The position numbers were made by a program, and so were the translations under genes. Source: Zizania palustris (taxonomy: Eukaryota; Streptophyta; Magnoliopsida; Poales; Poaceae). From it: a stretch of DNA of 64,000 nucleotides. Positions 32,188 through 44,931 of this stretch are shown piece by piece (position 1 is the first letter of the stretch; every line of letters begins with the position of its first letter). Location of the stretch: NCBI GenBank assembly GCA_019279435.1, contig JAAALK010000082.1:21853116-21917115 (forward strand), in the 5' to 3' direction. The notes beneath the pieces were generated by a model, which worked only from the letters and a program-made list of their open reading frames with translations, ran no database searches and was not told the origin of the DNA.

Positions 32188-34850
32188 TATAAAATGGGCG
32201 TGTACATAGCATGGCATACATGATGGACCCGATCGTAGAGGCATACATGATCACACTCATCTTCTCTAGTTCATCAGATGTGGCAGCACACTGAGTCTTA
32301 CTTAGAGAAATACCATCTGACATTGGTAGAAATCCCTTCTTGGAATTCTCCATTTTGAACCGTTTCAAAACTTTGTCAAAGTACATACTCTCGCTTAATC
32401 CAATTAGACTCTTTGATCTATCTATATAGATCTTTATGCCCAAAATGCATGATGCCTCTCCAAGATCTTTCATCAAAAAACTGTTTTTTCAATGAAGTAT
32501 TGACTACATTCAAGAAAGAAATGTCATTTCCGATCAATAATATGTCATTCACATATAAGACCCAAAATACAAGTGAGCTCCCACAAGCCTTGTTATAAAC
32601 GCAAGGCTCTTCTTCATTCTTGATGAAGCCAAACCCTTTGACTACCTAATCAAAACAAAGATTCCAACTCTCAGATACTTGCTTCAGCCCATAAATAGAC
32701 TTCTGCAACTTACAAACTTTGCCAGCATTTTCTAGATCATCAAAGCTTTTTAACTGTGTCATATACTCATCCTCACTTAGCTTTCCATTCAGGAAAGCCA
32801 TATTGACATCCATTAACACTATATCTTAATCATAAAATGTGGCAATTGCTAGGATGATTCGAATAGAGTTCAGTATAGCGATGGATGAAAATGTTTCATC
32901 ATAATCAATACCTTGAATCTGTTTGAAACCTTTCACCACCAATCGTGCCTTATAGATGTGAACATTTCCATCAACGTTTATATTTTTCTTGAAAATTCAT
33001 TTACACTCAATAGTTTTTACACCATCGGGTGGATCGATCAAGTTCCAAACTTGGTTTTCTCACGTGGACTCCAACTCGGATCCAATGGCTCCAAGCCATT
33101 TCTTAGAGTCCAGTCTCATCAATGCTTCTGCATAAGTCTTGGGCTCACTGTTGTTCGACAATAACACGTCACAATGCCTAGTGGTCAAAAACATAAACTT
33201 CTCAAGCGCATGACACCCTCCTAGACCTTCGTGGGGTCGATGTCTCTACAATAGGCCCTACAACACCTTGCATATCCTATTGTGGTTCAGTCAAATCTAG
33301 AACACTTTCCAGTGGCTCTCGAACCTCTTCGATAAGCACTGTTCTCCCACTAACCCCTTTTGAGAGTAATTCTTTCTGAAGGAACACAACATTCCAAGTG
33401 ACAAACACTTTGCCCTCTTCTCTATTATAGAAATAGTATCTTTTGGTTTCCCTAGGATATCCCTCAAAGAAGCACTTGTCTGATTTAGGAGTGAGCTTGT
33501 CAGACATCAAACATTTGACATACGCCTTACAACCCCAAATCATTAGAAAAGACAAACTGGGACGCCTACCAGATCATATCTCATATGTATCTTCTCTACT
33601 AACTTAGATGGAACTCTATTTACCGTGAAAACGGCAGTTTCCAGAGCGAGTCCCCAAAAGGATAATGGGAGATCAGTGTGACTCATCATAGACCGAACCA
33701 TGTCCAACAAGGTGTGGTTTCTCTGCTCGGACACTCCATTCCACTTGGGTGTGCCGGGTAGAGTCAACTGTGGAACAATTCCACATTGCTTCAAATGATC
33801 ACTAAACTAATGGCTCAAATATTTACCTCCATAATCAGATCGTAGAAATTTAATTTTCTTTCCCGCTTGATTTTGTATTTCATTTTGGAACTCCTTGAAC
33901 TTTATGAGGACTCTCACTTATGCCTCATCAAGTAGACATAACCATATCAAATAGAGTCATCGGTAAAAGTGACGAAGTACTGAAAACCACCTCTTGCGAT
34001 ATGGCTCATTGGTCCACATACATCAGTATGTACTATGGCCAATAGCTCACTCGCCCTCTCACTTTGACCAGTGAAAAGCATATTTGTCATTTTGCCAAGT
34101 AAGAAAGACTCGCACGTGTCATATGATTTAAAATCAAATGACTCCAAAAGTCCATCACTACGGAGCTTCTGCATGCGCTTCTCATTTATATGACCCAAAC
34201 GACAATGCAGGTGTAGGTAGGATTCAAATCATTGAGTCATTGTTTCTTTGTACTAATGTTATAAATATGTGCATCTTCAATAATCAGAATATATAATCCA
34301 TTCACCAATGGACAAATACCATAGAGCATTCCTTTTGAAAATATTGAACAAAACTTGTCTTTATTATGAAATCAAAACCATCTTCTTCTAAACATGAAGA
34401 ATATATAATGTTTCTAGCTAAGGCGGGAATTAAATAACAATTATTAAATTCTAGAACTAATCCTGAGGGTAGTGAAAAAGAATAAATGCCGACGGCCAAT
34501 GCTACAACCTTTGCACCATTGCCGACGTGATACCTAGTTCACCTACTACACATTTTCTTAACCTACTCAGTCCTTATAACGATTTGCAAGTATGAATCAT
34601 CGACCCGGTATCAAATACCAATGAATCATTCGAATGAGTAGTAAGATTAATTTCGATAATATTTATACTTGAAGTAGCAACGGAAGTCCTACTTCCCTTC
34701 TTCCAAATTTCTTCCAAGTACAATTTGCAATTTCTGAACCATTGACCAGTTTTGCATGCAAGCAAGGACACTAAGGTACCATACCTCTCAACCCGAGCTT
34801 GGCTCTCAAAACTGCTTTGGTGTCCCATAATCATAATCATACTAGTAGTG
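32188..34850 (-). pseudogene. Copia-3 pol: gag end, protease, integrase, reverse transcriptase
   Basis: Minus-strand copia polyprotein in pieces. Near 34750 is the gag zinc-knuckle end (CKTGQWFRNC). The protease motif VFDTGSMIHTC is near 34590. The integrase zinc-finger/pre-integrase piece and core D (MGHINEKRMQKL, HTDVCGP) are at 33947-34198, then the WNGVSEQRNHTLLDMVRS glutamate region at 33543-33794. The RT region is 32188-33160. The RT active site reads YVND near 32535-32550, where YVDD is expected. The final block (KRFKMENSKKGFLPM ... MYAMLCTRP) ends at 32188 at the solo LTR. Multiple frameshifts and stops are present. Upstream gag is not recognisable beyond 34850. Confidence 0.82.
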
Positions 34851-35022
34851 TGCCCATGCTAATACTATGGTAAATATCAAAAAACAATAAATAACTTAAA
34901 CTTAAAGCAAATAATGAGATAAATTAACATTCAATAATTCAATGAAAATTAGCATGCTTTAATAAAGGGGTATATGCAACGATACAACATATAACCAAAT
35001 TATTAGACATAAAATCAATTAT
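34851..35022. other. Short AT-rich remnant before the CACTA end
   Basis: About 170 bp of AT-rich sequence between copia-3 gag and the CACTA terminus. I see no coding signal. TAT at 35020-35022 is the left target duplication of the CACTA element. Confidence 0.5.
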
Positions 35023-35077
35023 CACTACTACAAATCGTCACTATAATGGCGTTGGGCAAAAACACTGTAGTGGCGGG
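35023..35077 (+). repeat. CACTA left terminal inverted repeat and subterminal start
   Basis: CACTACTACAAATCGTCACT begins the element. GTAGTGGCGGGCC, the subterminal motif repeated at the right end, follows at about 35067. Copia-2 inserted right after it, at CCATT (35078-35082). Confidence 0.9.
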
Positions 35078-35082
35078 CCATT

Positions 35083-37324
35083 TGTTGGACCAGAAACGGC
35101 GATAAGATGGGGGTGAATGGGAGCTTTTAAGATTTCAGACTAAAATAGCCTTCTGTTTTAATTCTGTCTTCTGCGGAACAGACTTCGAACACACCCTTCG
35201 AAGTTCTGGTTCGGAGGTATTTCACAGCTTCGAACACAGGCTTCGTAAGGAGCAAAAGTTCGAAGCCAAGAAGACTTCGCTCCACCCACAATCCCGAAAA
35301 ATCAGCTCTGTTAAGTCAGTGCAGTCTCTGCACACAGGGTGCTCTAAGCAGGCTTCGCACTTCACCCTTCGCAAGAGCGGTCTTCCCTCTGAGGACTTCG
35401 ATCAACTCTGCTAAGGCAGTGCAGGCTCCGCACACAAGGTGCCTTCGAGCAGGCTTCGCACTACACCCTTCGCAAGAGCAGACTTCGTACTTTGAAGGTC
35501 TAAACGCACACTGAACAGACTTCTCTAAGGACTTCGACACGGGAAGAAAACGGGCTTCAATTCAGCACAGATGCAATGCTTCGCTACTAATCAGAGAGGT
35601 CTAGCCTCCAGTTTAGACAGAGCGAACAGACACTGAAAAACACACTTCACCCAGACAGACTTCTCACACACCTCTCCAGAACAACTCACAAGAAGATGGT
35701 GCACAGAGAAATCAAAGCATGTAGAGAAGTATGCATACAAGTTCAAGCAGTAAAAGAAAATAGAATCAAAGCTTCATTGCTTGAACAGGGAACACAAAAT
35801 GAACTCACAGGATGAATACAGAGAGTGTGGCGGCTAGCACAGGAGTTCTACAATGGCTGCTCAAAGTGTGTATGTGACCTAGCCAGCCTCCACTATTTAT
35901 AGGCACAATTCAGCCCTGTGAATAGACTACTTTACCCCTAGGGTTTACACTGTTTTTGTCTCATCAGAACAGGGGGGTACAACTGGTAGTCTACTTTATT
36001 TGGAGGCTTCTTTTGTCAGCTTCGTAGAGGAGACAGTACCAGCTTTTGCAGAGCAGACGCTGTCAGCCTTTGCAGTTTTGGACCCTTCTGAAGCCCCCCT
36101 TCGCACGCGAGGGGTGCGATAGATTTGGTGAGAAGCCTTGAGCCTGACGGCCTTCGCTTCACCGAAGTCAGCCTTCGATACAGTGACAGTTTTGAGCCGA
36201 AGCCGTCAAAGCCCTTGGGCCTTCGCACCAACACCTTCGGAGTGGACCACCACGGCTTCACAGCTTCTCCCAGCTCGAACTCCGTCAGTCTGTCTACCGA
36301 AGCCATGCATGGCCAAAGTACCTCAAGTCAGCCTCACTCCGGAGCCAGCCTCGCTCTGGAGCCAGCTTTGCTCCGAAGCCAGCCTCACTCTGAAGTCAGC
36401 CTAGACAGCTTCACTCCGAAGCCTGCTTCACTCCGAAGCCTGCTTCACTCCGAAGTCAGCCTAGCCAGCTTCACTCCGAAGCCTGCTTCACTCCGAAGTT
36501 AGCCTAGCCAGCTTCACTCCGAAGCCTGCTTCACTCCAAAGCCCCACCTTCGGAGTACCACCCTTCGAAGTCCCTCCTTCGTCCAAGACCTCCGCATGAA
36601 GCATTCCATGAGCACTTCGTCGCAGTCTCTCCCCGAGCACACTCCTCGACGAGCCTCACCCGAACCATGCCTTCGATGCACCTCGACTTCTGAGACCTTC
36701 GTCGGGTATACCTTCGAGTGTCTCCCTTCGGAGCACACTTCGAACGTCTTGCCTCATTGCTGAGGACTTAGTCCACCATACTTCGAAGTCACTCCATTTG
36801 GAGTACCCTTCGAAGTGCCTCGCCTCCGAGGACTTCGTCTCGGGGTACCTTCACCCGGAGTAACACTCCGCACTTACTGCCTTCTCCTGGAGCACCTCGA
36901 CTCAAGGTCCGACCTCGACCCCTTCGTAGCCTTCGTGATGGAGCTCCCTGCTCCCCTGGCATCAAGCCTCCCGCTTGACCCAGGTTCACTTTCTACGAAC
37001 CGTCCATCACCTCTGAAGTCACCTGCGCACCACAGACAAATAGACAAGTATATCCAGTACCCCAGAGACCTCTCCAGGTAAGCAACCTCCGATACACAGT
37101 CCGGTGTACCACCCAAAATACCGAACCCTTCGGTACAACCCAATCATCATGTACTATCGGACCCCTCCGACAGGCACACTCCGCTGCAACAGCTGTAGCA
37201 AACAGACCCACCGAACCCTTCAGTGAAACCACCTCTGAACCCCTTCGGAGGGACCCCTTCGAATAAGAAGATAAAAACTGTCAATCACTCATCACAGACT
37301 CCGAAACCAACCCTTGGTTTCTCA
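35083..37324 (-). mobile_element. 3' LTR of copia-2
   Basis: 2,242 bp; on the minus strand TGAGAAACC (37324) to GGTCCAACA (35083). The TATA box is at 35901-35894 on the minus strand. It is longer than the other Sirevirus LTRs because of a tandem array (about 36330-36540) and a ~100 bp internal duplication near 35310-35490. Confidence 0.92.
36330..36540 (-). repeat. Tandem array in the copia-2 3' LTR
   Basis: Repeats built of units such as CTTCACTCCGAAGCCTG and CAGCCTAGCCAGCTTCACTC, combined into blocks of roughly 60 bp. The copia-1 and copia-N LTRs have one or no copies here. The 5' LTR has a related array with a different arrangement (45930-46165). Confidence 0.75.
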
Positions 37325-38452
37325 ATATCCCCCTTGATGAGTGCATTGACAACCAAATTCAAGTTCAAGAAAATTTGAAAAATTTCAGCACACAAGTGAC
37401 CATAAAAAAATCAGAACCGAGCCAAATCATGTCACTTGACAAAAGAATTTTCCTCCCTCTTTTCAAAAGAGTAAAAGCCCATTCGGCAAATCTTCCCTTT
37501 GTAAGATAAAAACTCCCCCTGAGTTATTTTACCCCCTTTGCAGCAGAGAACAAAACAATTTCTCCCTCTTTGGCAATGCAAGCATCAAGGAGCATGTAAA
37601 AGATGCATAACTTCGAAATGGGCAGAATTGCAAAGACATATAAAGAAAAATATGCCAACATTAATACCAATTATCATGTGCTCAGCTCAATTTAACATTC
37701 TCTAAAAACATGATGACTGCATGTGATTTTATCATTTTGAAATAAAAGCATCACCACTCAATCAAGGTAACTAGACAAGTAAGAGCAGGGAATGCGCAAA
37801 GCTAGTCAATTTCTACTCTAGACAGACAAGTCCAGTTCAAGTGGAGCATTAAAAGCAAACTTGATGATCAATGAATTTTTTGTTTCATAATGCCAGGGGT
37901 TATTTGTTTGTCTACCTTATACTTTCCAATCAAGCCAAGCCTAGGCATGAAAGCCATCAGAAGCTTAAGGCGGTGATTTTGGCATACACTACACTATCCC
38001 AGTTCAGACCAATGTGCAATAGTAAGCAGTCTAGAATAGAGTAGTGTGACAAACAAATCCTCCTGGATCTTTTTCGCTTGTAACATACAAATCATGGATT
38101 TTTGATTTTGATTTTTTTTAATTTAGTGACCAAATTGTTTAGCACTTGATGAATATCCATGAATTACAATTTTTCAAGCTGCAATGTTTAGCATCCAGAG
38201 AAAAGGTGTCTTGCTATCAAGCAGATAAAAGATAGCAAAAGCAGTCCTGCCTAAAACATGCTAGATTCAAGACTAAGCAGTGAGCATGATTTGATTTTGG
38301 AAAGAAGAATCATGCACATAATGTTTCAAACATATTAAATAGAGCTGAGCTGACATGATTTCATGAATTAAAATCAGGCATATAAGTGCAAAAGATGTAA
38401 ATGCAATTTCACACACAGTGAGCATATGCAAGACAATCAAAACTGCTCCCCC
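37325..38452 (-). mobile_element. Copia-2 3' non-coding region with polypurine tracts
   Basis: No gene. It is the inverted equivalent of 18161-19282. Pyrimidine runs on the plus strand (ATATCCCCCTTG at 37326, CTCCCCCTGAG at 37511, CTCCCTCTTTGG at 37562) are the purine tracts on the coding strand. Confidence 0.75.
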
Positions 38453-41400
38453 TCACAAAATGCCGTAAAGGTGACAAATACCAAGTTCCCCACGCATCGA
38501 GGGGTTTTGTGAAAATATCGGCTAGCTGGTGTTGGGTATCAACATATTGAAGTTCAATATCACCCTTCTCATTATGATCTCTGAGAAAATGATATCGCAC
38601 ATCAATGTGTTTTGTTCTGGAATGCTGAAGCGGGTTGTTTGCAATACAAATAGCACTAGTGTTATCACAGAAAAGTGGAACACTCTTATAATCTAACCCA
38701 AAATCCCACAAAGTGGAAACCATCCATAAAATCTGAGAGCAACAGCTAGCTGCAGCTACATATTCGGCCTCAACCGTCGATTGTGCAACACTAGACTATT
38801 TGCGGGAAGACCAGCAAACCAGTGATGTACCTAGAAAATGACAAGTACCAGAGATACTCTTCCTATCAATCCTACACCCAGCAAAATCCGCATCGGAATA
38901 ACCTCGAAGACACAAAGAGGAAGACGCAGAATACCAAATGCACAATTCTAAGGTATGCTTGAGATACTTGAGAATGCGCTTTACCGCTTGGCGGTGCGAA
39001 GCTCGCGGTGAAGCCTAAAAACGAGCGCACAGACACACTGCGAAGTGTATGTCCGGCCTCGTAGCAGTCAAGTAGAGGAGGGAGCCGATCATGCTTCGGA
39101 ACTCCTTCTGATCTACGACTTCTCCATCTTCGTCAGGATCCAATGCTACAGATGTAGCCATTGGAGTGGCGAGTGGCTTCGCATCAGTCATGTCGAACTT
39201 CTTGAGTAGGTGCTTGGTGTACTTCGTCTGGTGGACGAAAGTACCTTGTTTGCTTTGCTTGATTTGCAAACCAAGGAAAAACGTGAGTTCACCCATCATG
39301 GATATCTCGAACTCCCTGCTCACGGCATCTGCAAACTCGGCAACCAAAGCATGAGAAGTAATGGGGGAATGGTCCCGATCTTCCGCTAGGTAAAGGATAA
39401 CTTGGATTGGGGGAGAATCTCGACGTTGACGATCCAAGGCTCCGGTCCGGCAGATCAAAACCTTGCAATCGCTACACCACCGTCTCCGTTGGTTATCAAC
39501 CACGCAGGCACGGTTGACCTCGCCACGAAGGCTAATTCCTGCAAGCGAACCCAAGAACACAAGCAAGAATAGGAAGGATACAAGTCGAATGCCAAATCAT
39601 AGATAAACTATGAAGAGGAGAGGTTTCACAAACGCTGATGCAACAGCCAATCGGTCCAGTGCAGGAGCGGGATCTAAACACACAAGTGTAGATGCAAACA
39701 AAGCAAAACCTAACCCTAAAGGCGGCTGGCGTGAGTATATAAGGCGTGGGAAGCCTGTAGAAGGTGTACAGACTCGGACTATGGGCTAGAAGACGTACAA
39801 ACTCGGACTATGGGCCAACACGGCCCAATTCTGTCATGCAGGACTGTTTTAAACACACAGGTCGACTCGAGACTCCAAATGAGACGAAATCAACGGCCAA
39901 CGATCCGTCTTCTCCTCAGCTTTCCAAAAAGTCCAAGAACGCATCAATCGGACTTCGTATGAGGAAAATACACTCATTTTGGTGCATGGTGGTCGATGTA
40001 GTCCGAACCAGCGAATTCTTGACTTCAAATCATCCGTGCGACTCCGTCTTCAACTCCAACTCTTCTATTCCATCTCCCATGTTCCTAAGCAACAAAATAT
40101 CACTAGTATTCAGTAGCATCCCGTCCAAACAAATATTAACATAGTTGCTAAGGAAAGAATTAACCTCATGGTTCAAGCGACGGGCACGGGCGCGTGTGAT
40201 TGGTCCTTCTAATTGAATTGTAGGTGGAGGCTCCATGTGTGTATCATGTGAAGTGATGTCCTCATCAAGAAGAGCCACCAAAGATGATATCATCCACATA
40301 AATCTGAACTAGGAGGAAATATTTGCCATGCTTGAGAGTGAACAGGGTTTTATCAACAGATCTCATCAAATACCCCCGCTCAAGCAGAAAAGACTTAAGT
40401 CTGTCATACCATGCCCGAGGGGCCTGCTTGAGTCCATAAAGAGCCTTATGAAGTTTAAGGACTTTATGTGGGTATTTGGGGTTTTCAAAACCAGGGGGTT
40501 GTTTTACATAAACATCTTCGCCTATGAAACCATTAAGAAAAGCACTTTTGACATCCATTTGATAGAGTTTAAATCCCCAGGATGTCGCAAAGGCAAGCAA
40601 AATCCTAATGGCCTTAAGACGAGCAACATGTGCAAAAGTTTCAGTAAAATAAATCCCTTCTAATTGAGAATAACCCTGAGCCACAAGTCTAGCCTTGTTT
40701 CTAACTATAGTCCCATCCTCCCCTTGTTTGTTTTTGAAGATCCATTTTGTTCCAATGAAATGAACATTTGGTAGAGGATCAACTAAAGTCCAGACTTGGT
40801 TTCTCTCAAAATTTTCAAGTTCTTCATGCATGGCATTGATCCAACTAGAATCAGAAAGTGCATTACTAACATCTAAGGGCTCGAAAGAAGCAATAAAAGC
40901 GGAATCAATGAAATGAGCATGAGAACGTGTTACCCTTTGATCAAGCTCACCAATGATCTGCTCGGGAGGATGCATCCTTTGAACATGGTGTGGAGCCTCG
41001 TGGTGGGATGCAGTCTCCCCCTTAACTTGTGCGTTGGAGTGGTCCAAGATGACCGATGTTGAGGTAGTTGCTTCGGGACCTTGTGCCGAAGTGGTCGAAG
41101 CGGGGTCGGCTTCGGGGGTTGATGTCGAGGGTAGTAGGGGTTCATCGTCGAAATCTCCGGGATCTTCTTCTTCGGAGATAGTCTATTCCATATCGTGTTC
41201 ATTTGCCTGTTCAAGAGCAGAACTAACAGAGGGGGTTGATTCATCAAAAATCACATCACATGACTCGATGACAATGTTAGTCTCTAAATTATAAACACGA
41301 TAAGAATGACCATGTGTAGTGTAACCCAAAAGATCCCGTCAGAAGAACGCGACTCAAATTTATCCAAATTACCACGTTTATGGATAAAGCAACGACAGCC

Positions 41401-42498
41401 AAAAACTCGAAGATGAGTAACCTTGGGCTGTCTCCCAAAACGTAGCTCATAAGATGTCAAATTCAAAATTGAGCGCAAGAAGATTCGGTTTGAGATGTAA
41501 CATGCAGTGTTCATGGCCTCAGCCCAGAATTTTCTAGGAGTCCTGTGCTCATCGAGCATCGCCCTAGCCATCTCAACCAAAGTGCGGTTCTTTCTCTCAA
41601 TAACACCGTTCTGTAGAGGAACCCGCGGAGCAGAGAATTGACGTTCTATGCCATGCTCCATGCAAAAGTAAACAAAGAGACTATTCTTGAACTCAGTGCC
41701 ATTATCGTTTCGAATGAATTTCAATGCACCACGGAGTTCAGTGAAAAGTCTCAAAGCCAAGCTCCGAAAGTGTGAGAACACTTCATCCTTGTTGGCAAGA
41801 AAGAAGACCCAAGAGTAGCGAGAGAAATCGGTGACAATGACTAACAAATACCACTTGCCGCCTAAAGAACTAACCCGAGAAGGACCTACATTGTACATGT
41901 GGAGAAGTTCTCCGGGTTGTTCAGTCATCACGGTGGTGACTGGCAAATGCGAAGCGGCAATCATTTTTCCATGTCGACAAGGAGCGCAAACTAAATTCTT
42001 CTCAAACTTGAGCTTGGGCAATCCTCGGATCAGACCTAGGGCACTCAGACGAGCGAGCAACTCAAAGCTCATATGTCCTAGTCTCCTATGCCACTTCCAA
42101 AGCTCAGAAGTAGAATGTGCAACGAGACAATGAGAAGAACCAAATGATTCAAAAAAACCAGCTCCAAAAACTCTCCCAACTCTAAAGATCTTACAGACCA
42201 CAACGCCATTAGAATTGAGTACTTGTGAAGTATCGCGATGGAATCGCACTTCGAAGCCCTCATCAAGCAATTGAGATACAGAAAGCAAATTGTATCCCAA
42301 GTTTTCAACCAATGCAACATCTTTGAGAGTGAAATTTGAGTTGATTCTTACCACACCTTTACCTTTCACTCTACTCCTTCGATTGTTGTTGAAGGTGATA
42401 TGTTCCTTTTGCTTGGTTATTGTGAGGCTAGAGAACCATGCTGCATCTCCGGTCATATGGCACGAACAACCGGAATCCATGATCCACGTGCGCTCCAA
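38453..42498 (-). pseudogene. Copia-2 pol: protease, integrase, reverse transcriptase, RNase H
   Basis: The open frame 42498-41284 covers protease (IMDSGCSCHMTGD, about 42445-42483), the integrase finger (WHRRLGHMSFELL ... CAPCRHGK) and core (RNDNGTEF near 41700, where other copies have RSDNGTEF; NGVIERKNRT near 41590). The linker and RT follow at 41247-40273, ending at YVDDIIFGGSS, where a solo LTR interrupts (39359-40267). RT resumes at 39353 (HALVAEFADAV). RNase H runs to 38453 but has two CAG to TAG stops (39015-39017 and 38796-38798) relative to copia-N. A frameshift near 41320 (FWVTLHMV) separates integrase from RT. Confidence 0.9.
39359..40267 (-). mobile_element. Solo LTR, family D, copy 2, carrying a pol C-terminus
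   Basis: 909 bp with exact duplication AGAAG (39354-39358 / 40268-40272). On the minus strand it starts TGATGAGGACATCA, as copy 1 does, and ends CCCCCATTA (TG...TA ends). Reading from its first bases gives DEDITSHDTH then EGPITRARARRLNHEVNSFL, a sequence type found at the C-terminus of grass gypsy polyproteins. This suggests that pol of the parent element runs into its 3' LTR. The family name is unknown to me. Confidence 0.8.
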
Positions 42499-42513
42499 GC
42501 CTTGGTCTAGCGC

Positions 42514-44930
42514 CTATGCATGATAAGAAAATCTCGATCGCTCAGTGCTGGGGTGAGTGAATACATGACGAGGCATCCAACACTGAGTGATACGAGTAGT
42601 AGGCACAGTAAAAGTAGACTGTCTACGCACAGGATAATCAGAATGATGCAAAGTGCGAGGTCTACCTACATGCAGTGATCCCAATGCATGACGAGGTCTC
42701 CTACTCTGACGAGGTACAAAGCTACTCGCCCGGGGTCTACCACCATATGGAACATGGTGAACACCTCGTGGAGCAAAACCTCTCTGAGAAGTGCGAGGTG
42801 CCTCGAAAACAGGACGAGAGTAAAACTCAGACTCGTGCATACCTAAAGATGGGTAGTGCATGTTCTGAAACCTCATCGCCTGAGAGCGTCGCTCATCCTT
42901 GATGCGACGAAAACAGAACCCAACCAGATGACCCACCCGCTGATAGTAGGAAAAATGAAAAACTCTCCCTGGGGCACTCTCATGGGTCATAGGAGCAACT
43001 CTCACAGTCTCCTTGGGCTTCTGCTGAGTGGTTTTCTTGGGAGGGATTTTCTTGGCAGGAGGAGTGGTTTTTTTTGGAGTCCGGGTAGGCTTTTTGGCTG
43101 ATGGAGTGTCTAACAGAGCTCTCTCTTTCTCTAAGGTAGTGGGTGAGGTAAAAACAGTTTTGTTCTCACTGTCTAAAGAAATCCTCTCAAAACCCAATCC
43201 CAGAGCTAACCCTGCCCTGTCAGCACACATCTTGGTCTTGGCCAAGAGCAAATCCATCCTACCCTTTCCCTCAGTGCATTTGTTAACCACAGAAAGAAGG
43301 TATTCATTTTCAGTCATGAGGTTCTCAGCTCGCTCTCTAACCGTGCCTAGCTAGTCCTTAAGGGTTATGCACGTGTCACACACAGGTTGCACATCCTTAG
43401 AACTACCGGCCCTCTCTAATCTAGCCTCTAAGTCCTAAACATGCTTATCACATAAATCAATGCTCTCACGTAATAAGGGGCAGTTCATGCATTCAATTAT
43501 ATCATGAGGACTAGAATCAACCATCAAAAGCTGCTTCTGTGCAGTCTCAAGCTCAAAAAGAGTTTGAGCATGCACATAGCGCAACTGAGCAAGCTCTCCC
43601 ATGAAGACAGTGCAAGATTCACATTCAGCATCATTAACCCTAGACTTAAGCATGGCAAAATCAGTAGAAACAGATTCTAGCCTAAGTCTAAGTTCTTTTC
43701 TATCTCTAAAGGCTTGCATAAGTAATCTATCCTGACCAAGAACTACTTCATTCAGTTCATCTAATTTAATTGAAAGCTGGTCATAGGATAGTGGTACCTC
43801 AGATGAGTCATGCTCATCGCTGCTGTGATCGCTGTCGGCCATGAAGCAAAGGCCGGTGAAATCTCGTCCCTTCTTGTCCTTCTTCTCCTCCTTCCTTGGA
43901 GACTTCTCCTCCTCAGAGCTCGACTCCTCAGTTGAGGAAGTGTCGATGTCGCTGAGAGCAGCAACAAACGCTCTAGAAGCGGCTTTGGCTACTCTCTTAG
44001 CCACCTTGGCGCGCTTGCCCTTCACAAAAGGCTTCCTCTCCTTTTTGTGGTATTTAGGGCGCTCACTCTCATCTTTCTTCTTGAGTTTTGGGCAATTGGC
44101 CTTGATGTGAGAAGTGTCGCGAACTCAAAGCAACCACTAAAACCACCTCTCCTCTGATCCCTTCTCTCATGGTGAAAATGGGTGAACCTTCTGGCAATGA
44201 TAGCAAGCTCATCGTCATCCAGAGTATCCACATGCTCCTTAGTGACGGAGACCAGAGAGGACAAAGCAAAACCATTTGCAAGAACACAAGTGCCAGATGT
44301 GCTTGGTTCTAAAGTGGTGCCACAGCTAGTGCTAGAAACCAATGCCAATGGCTGTGGCAAAGAGTTTCTGTGTACTGCAAGAGATGCCTTGGCAATCTCT
44401 GTGGACTTCAGCTTGCTGAAGAGCTCATCACAGGTCAATGTGTCATAACCTGCGGACTCCTCAATGCTGGATATCTTCACTTCCCATATGCTACGATCAA
44501 GAGCATAGAGAAGCTTGATAGCCCTATCATGATCATTGTAAGCAAGCGTCCCGTTGGACCACAAGTTACTCACTATTGCATCAAAGCGAGAAAACATGGC
44601 ATCTATAGATTCACCAGGTGCCTGCACAAACAGTTGATACTGTTGATTGTATGTGCTTTGCCGCCAGGCCTTAATCTGTGTAGAGCCCTCATGAAAGATA
44701 GTGAGTGTAGTCCAAATCTCCCTAGCTGTCCTAAGGTGATGAACCCTATCAAACTCACTTCTACTCAAACTAATGAACAATATATTTCTTGCCTTGGAGT
44801 TGGCATTATACTGATACTTCTCTGTTTGAGAGGTGCGAGCTTCAGGGATGGAGTATTGTGAGTCCACAATCTCCCAAATTGCATTTCCTTGGCTTAGCAA
44901 GTAAGCCTCCATGCGCACCTTCCAGTATGC
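42514..44930 (-). pseudogene. Copia-2 gag
   Basis: Sirevirus gag starting inside the gene at AYWKVRMEAYLL (about 44930), because the 5' part has been replaced by LTR sequence in the same frame. The gag core is 44930-44150 (IWTTLTIFHEGSTQIKAW, LFVQAPGESIDAMFSRF). The zinc knuckle is damaged by a frameshift near 44120 (GCFEFATLLTS). The acidic/coiled-coil region is 44025-43435, and the basic PKK-rich and Arg/Tyr-rich C-terminus is 43317-42514, ending just before the protease ORF. This copy shows the uninterrupted gag sequence at the point where copia-1 carries its solo LTR. Confidence 0.88.
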
Positions 44931-44931
44931 G

